From positions 1 through 22,115 of IMG/VR virus record IMGVR_UViG_3300049259_000049: a DNA stretch of 22,115 nt; one strand, written 5' to 3'. The DNA comes from a virus. The notes under the pieces are model-generated. The model ran no database searches and was not told the DNA's origin. It saw nothing but the letters and a program-made list of their open reading frames with translations. The translations under genes and the position numbers were made by a program. Shown in pieces: positions 7,818 to 14,560 of the stretch (position 1 is its first letter; each line of letters starts with the position of its first letter).

Positions 7818-8015
7818 ATGGGCGTTATCAATTCGCATGATCGCGGCAAGCGGTGCCTATCCAAGATCGGAAGGCATTGCAGCGAACTCATCCTGCTCAT
7901 TCAGGAGGGGCGCACCAAGGAAGCTCTCGAAACCGCAGGCGATCTTGCCGCCGATCTTCGCGGCTTGCAGGAATGGCAAAGAAGCGTTCTGAGAAGGAAA
8001 GCAAATGGTCGCTAG
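7818..8015 (+). CDS. Hypothetical protein, small
   Basis: A 65-residue protein of unknown function. A GAGGGGCGGG ribosome site lies just upstream of the ATG, and its 3' end overlaps the following nuclease gene by 11 bases, suggesting translational coupling. It appears to be two short helices (about residues 18-32 and 34-57) with a basic C-terminus (VLRRKANGR). A second reading frame (7795-7992) is open across the same bases, but it lacks a ribosome site and gives a compositionally odd product. Confidence 0.6.
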   Translation: MGVINSHDRGKRCLSKIGRHCSELILLIQEGRTKEALETAGDLAADLRGLQEWQRSVLRRKANGR

Positions 8016-8580
8016 GAGAAGCAGCCCCCGTCGAACCGCCCGCTCCAAACCTCGCGCCAAGGGCAAGGGGAAGGGCCAGCAATTCGAGAGGGAGGTCTGT
8101 AAAGCTCTTTCGCTTTGGGTCTCCGGGGGAGAGCGCTCCGATGTATTCTGGCGATCCGCGATGAGCGGCGGGCGGGCAACCGTTCATGGGGCGGGAAACG
8201 TCCGGCAAGCGGGGGATATTACGGCGGTATCAAGCGAGGGCTTCGACCTGACAGATCGTTGCTACTTCGAATGCAAATTCTACAAGAACCTGAATATTCA
8301 ACTCTTCATCCTCCACGGCGGCGGGAAGCTGGCGGCTTTCTGGGAAGAGACCTGCAAGCGGGCTCATGAACATAATCGACATCCGGTGCTCGTCGTCAAG
8401 GAGAATAACGAAGTCCCGCTCGTCATCATGCTGCGAGAGTTTCAGGGGCTACTGGGTCTCTATACGGATGATAGCTTGCCTCATCTCAACAACTGCATGG
8501 GGGCATCCTGCACAGTATTCAAATTGTCGGATATTCTTGCGCAGCCCTACTACGTACCTCGCATCAAAAGGAGAACCTGA
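8005..8580 (+). CDS. PD-(D/E)XK nuclease, probable recombination or Holliday junction endonuclease
   Basis: A 191-residue protein with the layout of a PD-(D/E)XK nuclease. A helix carries the acid of FEREVCKAL (27-35), followed by QAGDI with Asp71, then YFECK with Glu89 and Lys91. The strand-helix order and the conserved GG/GAGN segments before Asp71 resemble Holliday-junction resolvases and related phage recombination nucleases. Residues 1-24 are a very basic, probably disordered tail beginning MVAR, likely to bind DNA. It lies directly after the recombinase and before the SbcCD-like genes, which supports a role in resolving recombination intermediates. The exact substrate (junction, flap or other structure) is an inference. 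Confidence 0.78.
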   Translation: MVARRSSPRRTARSKPRAKGKGKGQQFEREVCKALSLWVSGGERSDVFWRSAMSGGRATVHGAGNVRQAGDITAVSSEGFDLTDRCYFECKFYKNLNIQLFILHGGGKLAAFWEETCKRAHEHNRHPVLVVKENNEVPLVIMLREFQGLLGLYTDDSLPHLNNCMGASCTVFKLSDILAQPYYVPRIKRRT

Positions 8581-8582
8581 AA

Positions 8583-8930
8583 ATGGCCAGCGTTATCGGT
8601 ACTCGCAAGACGCAATACCATCCGCGCAATCCGACGCAGCGTATGGAGGAGCTTCGTAAAGAGAAGGCGCGAGCAAAAGATAAGTCCATCGATTGGGATA
8701 AGATAGTCAAAGAAAGTCTAAACGTCCTTATGCAATTCAAGAAGCATTTCGCCGACCCGAAGAACCGAGCTTCGAGTATGCTCAAGGCGAAATGCCCGCG
8801 CAAGGGATGCGGCGGAATGGTCTGGGCGCGAACATCCGGCCCACCCAAGCACCATATCCACTTCGCCTGCACGAACACGTCTAGCAAGCAAGGAGGAACG
8901 GGGGAGTGCTTTATCCAAGGGATGGAGTAA
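8583..8930 (+). CDS. Zinc-ribbon-like hypothetical protein
   Basis: A 115-residue protein starting two bases after the nuclease stop. The N-terminal 65 residues are basic and helical. The C-terminal part carries four cysteines arranged like a zinc ribbon: Cys71, Cys76 (CPRKGCGG), Cys96 and Cys109. Such small zinc ribbons often bind nucleic acids or proteins. No named family is recognised. Its place between two recombination nucleases hints at a DNA-related role, but that is inferred from neighbours only. Confidence 0.72.
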   Translation: MASVIGTRKTQYHPRNPTQRMEELRKEKARAKDKSIDWDKIVKESLNVLMQFKKHFADPKNRASSMLKAKCPRKGCGGMVWARTSGPPKHHIHFACTNTSSKQGGTGECFIQGME

Positions 8931-9088
8931 ACAAGAAGGCACCAAAAGCTTCGACCGCCTTATGCTGCCGGGGAGGCGCGCAAGCAAAGCTCCGCAACTA
9001 CTGCATCTACTTTGTTGCCGCCCGCTTCATCGCATGGGAACACTTCACGAAACGGAGAAGGATCAATGACAATAAAAAGAAAGACTAA
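8906..9088 (+). CDS. Possible very small basic protein (uncertain)
   Basis: A 60-codon frame starting GTG with a good AAGGAGG site at 8890-8896, overlapping the zinc-ribbon gene by 25 bases and the next gene by 23. It fills the only plus-strand gap of more than 100 bases. The product is basic, with four cysteines and a Lys-rich end (RRRINDNKKKD). Nothing about its composition is strongly protein-like, so it may be chance; if it is false, the gap 8931-9065 holds nothing I recognise. Confidence 0.3.
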   Translation: MLYPRDGVNKKAPKASTALCCRGGAQAKLRNYCIYFVAARFIAWEHFTKRRRINDNKKKD

Positions 9089-9374
9089 AGCTGATATCGA
9101 AGCCGCGCGGCATGCGGAAGAAGTCACGAAGCAACTGCGCGAGCGCTGCCGGGAAATGCTCTCGACGCTTAGCAGAGACGCAATCCTCCGGCAAAACAAT
9201 CCGGTCGAAACGTTGATGGCCTTCGTGCTTTCGGAGCGCGGGCGGGAGCGCTCCCCGGAACTCACCCACCTAAAGGCGATTATCCTTTACTTCGCCGATA
9301 ACGATGGGCGGGAAAGCTTGATCGATTTCCTCAAGACCCAATGCCCGAACACGATCACACAGAAAATTAGCTAG
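9066..9374 (+). CDS. Hypothetical protein, helical
   Basis: A 102-residue protein of unknown function. The ATG at 9066 has a GAGAAGGA ribosome site; an in-frame TTG at 9012 would add 18 residues but lacks one. Residues 7-40 look like a charged helix (ADIEAARHAEEVTKQLRERC), followed by further helices to residue 95. No motif of catalysis, zinc binding or membrane insertion is visible. The stop is two bases before the ATG of the SbcD-like gene, so the two are probably translated together. Confidence 0.7.
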   Translation: MTIKRKTKADIEAARHAEEVTKQLRERCREMLSTLSRDAILRQNNPVETLMAFVLSERGRERSPELTHLKAIILYFADNDGRESLIDFLKTQCPNTITQKIS

Positions 9375-9376
9375 CC

Positions 9377-10372
9377 ATGTCGATCCGCTCATTGATCGTC
9401 GGCGATCTTCATTTGAACGATAACCCCCGTGATAAGTACCGTCACGATTTTCAAAGCTATCTACGAGATATCGTCTACGAGAGCAAGCCGGATCGATTGA
9501 TCTTCGTGGGGGATTTCACCGACGCAAAGGATCGCCACTCCGCATGGCTGGTCAACAAGATCGTCAACTACTTCGCGCTTCTTGCCGAATTGGTTGACGA
9601 GATAATCGCACTGCAAGGCAACCATGATTACCTGGACGAGGAGTGGCCCTTCTTCGAGTTCCTTTCGCATATCGAGGGCATCCGCTGGATAAGGCGACCC
9701 CGCCTGATTGACGATTGGTTATTCCTTCCCCACACGAGGGATTACGAAGCGGATTGGAAAGGCGTCGATCTAAAGCGCCCCCGCCTGATCATCACACATA
9801 ACACATTCGCAGGGGCGGATAACGGGTTCGGCAAACGCTTGCGCGGTATCCCGCTTGAAGTGATCCCGAAGGGAGCGCAGGTGATTTCCGGGGATGTACA
9901 TGTGCCGCAGGAGCTTGGACCGGTCAGTTATATTGGTGCTCCCTACACAATCAATTTCGGAGACGATTTCCACCCACAACTATTCTTGATTGAAGGGGAG
10001 AAGCTGACCCCGATCCCCTGCGATGGCCCGCAAAAGATACTCGTCGAGGTCGAAGCAGGAAAGAAGCTCGATCCTCATTCGACCTTGAATAGTGTAAGAG
10101 CAGGCGACATCCTCAAGGTCCGCGTGCATATAGATGCCGATAAGGTCGATCAGTGGCCCAAGCTCCGAAGTGATATCCGCTCATGGGCGGATAAATACGA
10201 TATTACCATTTCAATCATCCAACCAATCGTCAAATACCGCGGGAGCAAACAAGTCAAAGGAGGAGCAATCAAGAAACGCTCCGATAAAGAATTGATCTTA
10301 GCCTACGGAAAGAACCGCAGCGTCGATCCGGGCACTCTCAAGACTGGTACGTTAATCGCTGAACGCTCATAA
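9377..10372 (+). CDS. sbcD: SbcD/gp47-like calcineurin-fold nuclease subunit
   Basis: A 331-residue metallophosphoesterase, the nuclease half of an SbcCD/Mre11-Rad50 or T4 gp47-gp46 complex that processes DNA ends for recombination. All five motifs are present in order: GDLHL (Asp10, His12), GDFTDA (Asp46), GNHD (81-84), THNTF (His in the fourth motif) and GDVH (fifth motif). The C-terminal third is the capping domain. The Rad50-like partner is encoded three genes downstream at 10901, with two small genes between, as often seen in phages. The polypeptide is about the length of T4 gp47. Confidence 0.92.
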   Translation: MSIRSLIVGDLHLNDNPRDKYRHDFQSYLRDIVYESKPDRLIFVGDFTDAKDRHSAWLVNKIVNYFALLAELVDEIIALQGNHDYLDEEWPFFEFLSHIEGIRWIRRPRLIDDWLFLPHTRDYEADWKGVDLKRPRLIITHNTFAGADNGFGKRLRGIPLEVIPKGAQVISGDVHVPQELGPVSYIGAPYTINFGDDFHPQLFLIEGEKLTPIPCDGPQKILVEVEAGKKLDPHSTLNSVRAGDILKVRVHIDADKVDQWPKLRSDIRSWADKYDITISIIQPIVKYRGSKQVKGGAIKKRSDKELILAYGKNRSVDPGTLKTGTLIAERS

Positions 10373-10384
10373 GGAGAAGAGCAG

Positions 10385-10684
10385 ATGTCAAATGTAAATG
10401 TAAAAGCAAATCGCCTCGTTCTTTGGCCGAGCATCCTGACGCGGAGCGGCTTTGTCGTCGAGAAATGGCCAGCGGGTAAAAGCTACGAACGAATGACGAA
10501 AGATAATGAACACGATACAAAGCACACGACCCCCGCGCGGGAAACTGTCCTTACGGACGAGGAGTGGCAACTCAACATCCGACAGCTGGTCGAGAAGTAT
10601 CCGCTTCCGGACGCTCCTTGGAAACGCAAGGATGGCGTAGTCCGTTCAATTTCCTTAAGCAAGAATACGCGCGACGTGGAATGA
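10385..10684 (+). CDS. Hypothetical protein, small
   Basis: A 99-residue protein between the two nuclease-complex genes, preceded by an AAGGAGAAGAG ribosome site and followed after 4 bases by the next ATG. It contains an acidic-aromatic helix (TDEEWQLNIRQLVEKY, residues 57-72) and otherwise looks soluble and charged. I do not recognise it and see no active-site motif. Confidence 0.65.
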   Translation: MSNVNVKANRLVLWPSILTRSGFVVEKWPAGKSYERMTKDNEHDTKHTTPARETVLTDEEWQLNIRQLVEKYPLPDAPWKRKDGVVRSISLSKNTRDVE

Positions 10685-10688
10685 CCCC

Positions 10689-10901
10689 ATGTTATTCTAC
10701 GTTGGTCTAGATCACGTGTCGGATGCGAAGCACTTTGATCGGGCCTTCATTTCCATCAATGCCATTCGCGGCCGCAAGAGCGACCTTGCGGTCAACGATT
10801 GGATTATGGATAGTGGGGAAGCCAAGAATTTTGAGACGAAGGTCAATCGCTTGATCGCGATCCCCGCGCGGAAACCCAGTCTCCCATTTTGGATGCGATA
10901 A
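10689..10901 (+). CDS. Truncated DpdA/queuine tRNA-ribosyltransferase-like protein (N-terminal fragment)
   Basis: A 70-residue product whose first 43 residues resemble the N-terminus of phage and bacterial queuine-tRNA-ribosyltransferase-like proteins related to DpdA, which insert 7-deazaguanines into DNA or RNA. The match runs from MLFYVGLDHVSDAKHFDRAF through ISINAIRGRK to NDWIMDSG. In the family DSG is followed by AFT and ~200 further residues with the rest of the TIM barrel. Here it changes to EAKNFETK and ends 27 residues later. The Asp of DSG is present, but the barrel is missing, so the protein cannot be an active transglycosylase. The stop overlaps the next start as TAATG, so translation may be kept to couple expression of the SbcC-like gene. 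The family link rests on memory of the pattern, not on a search. Confidence 0.6.
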   Translation: MLFYVGLDHVSDAKHFDRAFISINAIRGRKSDLAVNDWIMDSGEAKNFETKVNRLIAIPARKPSLPFWMR

Positions 10902-12748
10902 TGGACCTCGATTTTGACTTACTGGATATTGAAGGCTTTCGTACCTTCATCGGCAGAGAGGTTCTCGACTTCCATGCGATAGGCCCCGGCCTCCATTTCA
11001 TGGAAGGCCGGAACCTTGCCAAACCCAGCCTTGAGAGCAATGGAGCGGGGAAATCCTCCATATGGGGAGCGCTGGTTTGGTGCCTCTATGGAAAGACGGT
11101 CGGCGGGCTCAATCGAAATGATGTCAAGCCTTGGGAATGTTACGGCAAGATACCAACTTATGTCGAGCTTCACATATTCTGCGACCACAAAAAGCATCGC
11201 ATTTTACGAACGCTTTCCAAGCTCACGCTTGATGGCAAGATCGTTCCGCAAGAACGAATTGATGCCCTCATCGGTATGAGCTTTGCCGTCTTTACTCACA
11301 CGATCTTGCTTGGTCAGGGGCAACATCTTTTCTTCGACCTCTTCCCTTCCAAGAAGCTCGAACTCTTTACTCCGATCCTCAAGCTTGACAGATGGGATAA
11401 CTATTCCAAGACCGCAGGCGACGAGGCAAAAGGGATCGCCTCCGATATCACCGCGGCAAATGCCAAGCTCGACGCATTGGATGAGGAGAAGCGGCGACTT
11501 AACCTAGATCGCGGTCGCCTCGATGATCAATCGGAAGATTGGGAACAGGAGCGGCGCGAGCGTAACAAGAAATCCAATACGGACCTGACGAAGCTGGAAA
11601 AGGAGTTGAAGCACGCCGAAGATCGTCACGCGGAAGCCAGCCTTAAGGTCGATGGGGCGGGGGCGGAAATCAAAGGCTTGATAACAGAGATTACGCGCGG
11701 CGAAAAACTCCTTGCCGCATCGGAGAAACAGTTACTCAAATTCAATTCGGATATGGAACGCAAACGTGAGCGCGCCAATGAGCTTGATGACGAATTGGGT
11801 AAGCTAGGCAAGGGTGATAAATGCCCGACGTGTGGGCAATCAACAAAAGGGACGGCCTTAGCAAAGCATCGGGCGGACCTCGAACGCCGCATATCCGCGC
11901 TAGATGACGAGAGCCAAGCCAAACCTCCCAAGAAGCTCGTCGAAGATATCGCGAAGCTGACCAAGACCTTGAAGATCGCCGAAGATGCACGAGCGCGGTT
12001 CGAGGCGGTGATCGATCGATGGCAGGCAGGAGTCGATTTCACCGCTCCGCAGATAGCTGGCTTGAAAGCTCAAATCAATGCAGCCAAAGAAGCCAAGCGC
12101 GAGCGGGAGGAGGAGAGCAATCCCTACTTGGAGCAGCGCCGATCCCTCGATAAGAGAGCCCGCCAGATTGCCAAGGAAATCGGCCGCTTGCAGGACCAAC
12201 TTATCTCCCTTGAAAGCAGGAAAACCCAAACAGCATTCTGGGTCAAAGGCTTCAAGGAAGTGAAGCTTTATGAAATCGAGGAATGCCTTCACGAATTGGA
12301 GATTGCCACGAACTCCATGCTTGACGAATTTGGATTGATCGATTGGGCAGTACGATATGATATCGAGCGCGAGACCAAATCGAATACGACTCAGCGCGGG
12401 CTTAATGTCATGATCCTCTCCCCGGAGAATGATAAAGCAGTCAAATGGGAGGCTTGGTCCGGGGGAGAAGGCCAGCGCTTGCGGATTTGCGGGGCGCTTG
12501 CGCTTGGCGAAGTGCTGCTTCATTATGCCGGGATCGAACCGAGCTTGGAAATTCTCGACGAACCGACACAAGCCGTTAGCAGGCGGGGAATAGATGACCT
12601 CTGCGAATTCCTAGCGGAGCGGGCACAACGCCTCGATCGTCAGATTTTCCTGACCGACCAACACGTCATCCAAAGCCCCGCCTTTTCCTCGACCATTACC
12701 GTAACGAGAGAAAAGAAATATGGGTCCCGGATCGACACAAAGAGTTAA
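10901..12748 (+). CDS. sbcC: SbcC/gp46-like Rad50-type ATPase
   Basis: A 615-residue SMC-like ATPase, partner of the SbcD-like nuclease, that uses ATP to open and process DNA ends. Walker A is SNGAGKSS (46-53), the zinc hook CPTC (308-311), the ABC signature WSGGEGQ (519-525) and Walker B LEILDEP (550-556). Long charged coiled coils fill about 170-305 and 320-455. It is shorter than cellular SbcC (~1050) and close to T4 gp46 (~560). I start it at the ATG at 10901, which forms TAATG with the upstream gene; an in-frame TTG at 10889 would add four residues. The end of the gene lies four bases before the next ATG. Confidence 0.92.
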   Translation: MDLDFDLLDIEGFRTFIGREVLDFHAIGPGLHFMEGRNLAKPSLESNGAGKSSIWGALVWCLYGKTVGGLNRNDVKPWECYGKIPTYVELHIFCDHKKHRILRTLSKLTLDGKIVPQERIDALIGMSFAVFTHTILLGQGQHLFFDLFPSKKLELFTPILKLDRWDNYSKTAGDEAKGIASDITAANAKLDALDEEKRRLNLDRGRLDDQSEDWEQERRERNKKSNTDLTKLEKELKHAEDRHAEASLKVDGAGAEIKGLITEITRGEKLLAASEKQLLKFNSDMERKRERANELDDELGKLGKGDKCPTCGQSTKGTALAKHRADLERRISALDDESQAKPPKKLVEDIAKLTKTLKIAEDARARFEAVIDRWQAGVDFTAPQIAGLKAQINAAKEAKREREEESNPYLEQRRSLDKRARQIAKEIGRLQDQLISLESRKTQTAFWVKGFKEVKLYEIEECLHELEIATNSMLDEFGLIDWAVRYDIERETKSNTTQRGLNVMILSPENDKAVKWEAWSGGEGQRLRICGALALGEVLLHYAGIEPSLEILDEPTQAVSRRGIDDLCEFLAERAQRLDRQIFLTDQHVIQSPAFSSTITVTREKKYGSRIDTKS

Positions 12749-12751
12749 CTA

Positions 12752-13636
12752 ATGAATATGGAAAGTGCCGCGATCAATACCGCCCGCATCCTTGGATGTC
12801 CGCGACATACAGCCTGCCCAAAGATGATACTATGTTCGACCCGATGCATTGAAAAGCCCATCGGGTTCGTTCTATGTGACGACTGCCCGCCCACGACGTG
12901 GAATTTATCCGAACGCCGTTGCCTCTCCTGTCCCAGAAGAAAGGAACCAAACATGAGCTTCGTCAACCCAACCCAACTCAGCAGCGACCAACTCCGCCGT
13001 GAAAGCGCCCTTCTTGACGCGCGAGAGCAAGCCCGAAAGGAATTGGTCCCACGATCGACAATTCAGAAATGGGTATCCTTCCTTCCCCTCATGCAACAAT
13101 CGACGATGCTTTCTGGCATCCGCGGTTGTGATGGCTTACCCAAAGGCCACAAAGCGAAGCGCGTCGTCCGCTTCTTCCGCCGCGTGATCATCGTCTCTGC
13201 ATTCGAGGGGGAAGCCTTGACCAATCCTTTCTTGCCGGGCGGCGGTGACTTCACCGGCCCTCTTGCCGAAATCCGGCAGTACTCCGAACCGACGCCCAAT
13301 TTCTGGATTGCTGTATTTGACGACGCATCGGAGTATAACTTCAAATCCGAATATGATGCCCGCTGCGGCACTCTTCAAAAGGTCGCCGATGACTTCATCC
13401 GAAGTCGGGATGAGCTTCACCAGCACTATTACGAACACATGATGCATGCTTTCGAAATCGTCGGCTACAAGCATTTCGACGAAGGCGTCCGGGATTACTT
13501 CTTGGCGCTATACATCCGAATGGTCCGCGCCAAACATCTCTACCCGGAAAGCGAAGCGCAGCTTGACGAGCGCCTTGGCGATGATCCGACCGGATGGGCC
13601 AAGTACTCAGATGAGTCCGGCTCCTGTTCGACGTAA
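12752..13636 (+). CDS. Conserved-looking phage protein with N-terminal cysteine-rich segment
   Basis: The frame encodes 294 residues. The first 67 contain eight cysteines in pairs (Cys16/22/28/32, Cys42/45, Cys57/60), consistent with one or two zinc-binding sites. The remainder (68-294) is a soluble domain with LSGIRGCDGLPKGHKAKR and paired aromatic-acidic helices near its C-terminus. It resembles uncharacterised phage proteins I have seen described only as hypothetical. A second ATG at 12953 has a much better ribosome site (AAGAAAGG, 8-9 bases upstream) than the one at 12752. The short form without the zinc segment may therefore be the main product or be made alongside the long one. No function is assigned. 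Confidence 0.72.
   Translation: MNMESAAINTARILGCPRHTACPKMILCSTRCIEKPIGFVLCDDCPPTTWNLSERRCLSCPRRKEPNMSFVNPTQLSSDQLRRESALLDAREQARKELVPRSTIQKWVSFLPLMQQSTMLSGIRGCDGLPKGHKAKRVVRFFRRVIIVSAFEGEALTNPFLPGGGDFTGPLAEIRQYSEPTPNFWIAVFDDASEYNFKSEYDARCGTLQKVADDFIRSRDELHQHYYEHMMHAFEIVGYKHFDEGVRDYFLALYIRMVRAKHLYPESEAQLDERLGDDPTGWAKYSDESGSCST
12936..12946 (+). promoter_or_regulatory. Internal ribosome binding site deciding an alternative start
   Basis: GAAGAAAGGAA ends about 6 bases before the in-frame ATG at 12953. It resembles the sites of neighbouring genes, whereas the ATG at 12752 has only a weak AAAGAG upstream. Confidence 0.5.
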
Positions 13637-13641
13637 CGACA

Positions 13642-13875
13642 ATGAGAAGAAAACTCATCCCATACGCGGGCAAGGAACCCGGATCGCCGCGCCTTGCAAA
13701 GGAGCAGCCCGCGCAAACGCGTAGCCCTTCGGGGCCTGAACTTCTAACAGAAGCTCTATGCAACGAGCTAGCCGCCACGCACATGTTGATCGGGCGGTTA
13801 ACAATGAAGCGGCGAACACTCATCCGCCGCTACGTTCGCATTCGGAGGAGGAGAGCGCAAAAGGAGCGTGCGTGA
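13642..13875 (+). CDS. Hypothetical basic small protein
   Basis: A 77-residue product, strongly basic, ending in an Arg-rich stretch (RRYVRIRRRRAQKERA). Its stop overlaps the next ATG as TGATG, and it starts six bases after the preceding stop, which fits the tight packing here. The ribosome site is weak (CGTAACGACA). No family is recognised, and the Arg-rich end could bind nucleic acid. An overlapping frame is also open, so the call is moderate. Confidence 0.5.
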   Translation: MRRKLIPYAGKEPGSPRLAKEQPAQTRSPSGPELLTEALCNELAATHMLIGRLTMKRRTLIRRYVRIRRRRAQKERA

Positions 13876-14150
13876 TGAAAATCGATCTTCTGGCGAGAGA
13901 TGGAAAGCCAGCGGGGCAAATTGACGTGCCGGATGAAATCGTATCCGCAGCGCAGCGCGTGAACACATGGCTCAACCAACAGGCAATTCACAGAGGGGTC
14001 GCGGTCCTTTGCGGCGTGACGCTTGCCTTCCCTCTTCCAACAATGCTCACCGGCACTCCCGCGATACCGGTTGATGGGGAGGTCAAAATGCGGCTTGGAG
14101 AAGACAGCTTACGCGACCAACGACAACTCTGGTGGAAACGTGATGACTGA
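13875..14150 (+). CDS. Hypothetical protein, small
   Basis: A 91-residue protein of unknown function. An AAAAGGAGCG ribosome site lies 6-8 bases before the ATG at 13875, which overlaps the preceding stop. The N-terminal 45 residues (KIDLLARDGKPAGQIDVPD, then a helix) look soluble. A hydrophobic stretch near 41-60 (VAVLCGVTLAFPLPTML) could be a short membrane-contacting or core segment. No motif is recognised. Confidence 0.62.
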   Translation: MKIDLLARDGKPAGQIDVPDEIVSAAQRVNTWLNQQAIHRGVAVLCGVTLAFPLPTMLTGTPAIPVDGEVKMRLGEDSLRDQRQLWWKRDD

Positions 14151-14529
14151 CCTTCTCACATTCTGGCACGTGCTCGACAGCCACGATTGGTATGCGAGCA
14201 TGTCGGATAGCAACGCTATCTACAAATCAGGGGAAGATAAGAAAGCGGTTCTATTGGCCGTTGCCAAGGAAAGCGACCGGCACCGCGAGCTTTACAATGC
14301 ATTCAACGCCTACATGTGGCACATCGGAGGAGAGGTAAGCAAGCCCCCAAAGCCACCTACTCCTCTTGAGCGCTGCCCGATCTGTATCAATTGGGGACCG
14401 CGCTTACCCGGGTTCGGATGCGGATCGCCTGACGGATCACGCCCGGCACCAATCCGATGGACCCGCCCGCTTTGCCCATCATGCGGGGATACGAAATGGG
14501 CGACAGCCTTGTGGTTTTGGGGCTGCTAG
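14143..14529 (+). CDS. Zinc-ribbon hypothetical protein
   Basis: A 128-residue protein starting eight bases before the previous gene stops, with GGTGGAAACG upstream. The first ~70 residues are helical and acidic/aromatic. The last 50 carry CPIC (78-81), Cys93, CPSC (111-114) and a final Cys128, a zinc-ribbon-like arrangement. It may be a small DNA- or protein-binding factor; no named family is seen. Frames upstream of this ATG are open to 14023 but have no ribosome site. Confidence 0.65.
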   Translation: MTDLLTFWHVLDSHDWYASMSDSNAIYKSGEDKKAVLLAVAKESDRHRELYNAFNAYMWHIGGEVSKPPKPPTPLERCPICINWGPRLPGFGCGSPDGSRPAPIRWTRPLCPSCGDTKWATALWFWGC

Positions 14530-14560
14530 AAATCAGAACCTCAACATGGAGTGAAAAGAA

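Noticed and set aside
10800-10900. Frameshift as explanation for the short DpdA-like gene
   Set aside because: Reading the other two forward frames after the DSG codons does not restore the expected AFT or later family sequence, so a deletion or replacement is more likely than a single-base shift.
11900-12571. Minus-strand frame (223 codons) opposite the SbcC-like gene
   Set aside because: It covers the coiled coil and ABC signature of a certain gene; no family resemblance was seen.
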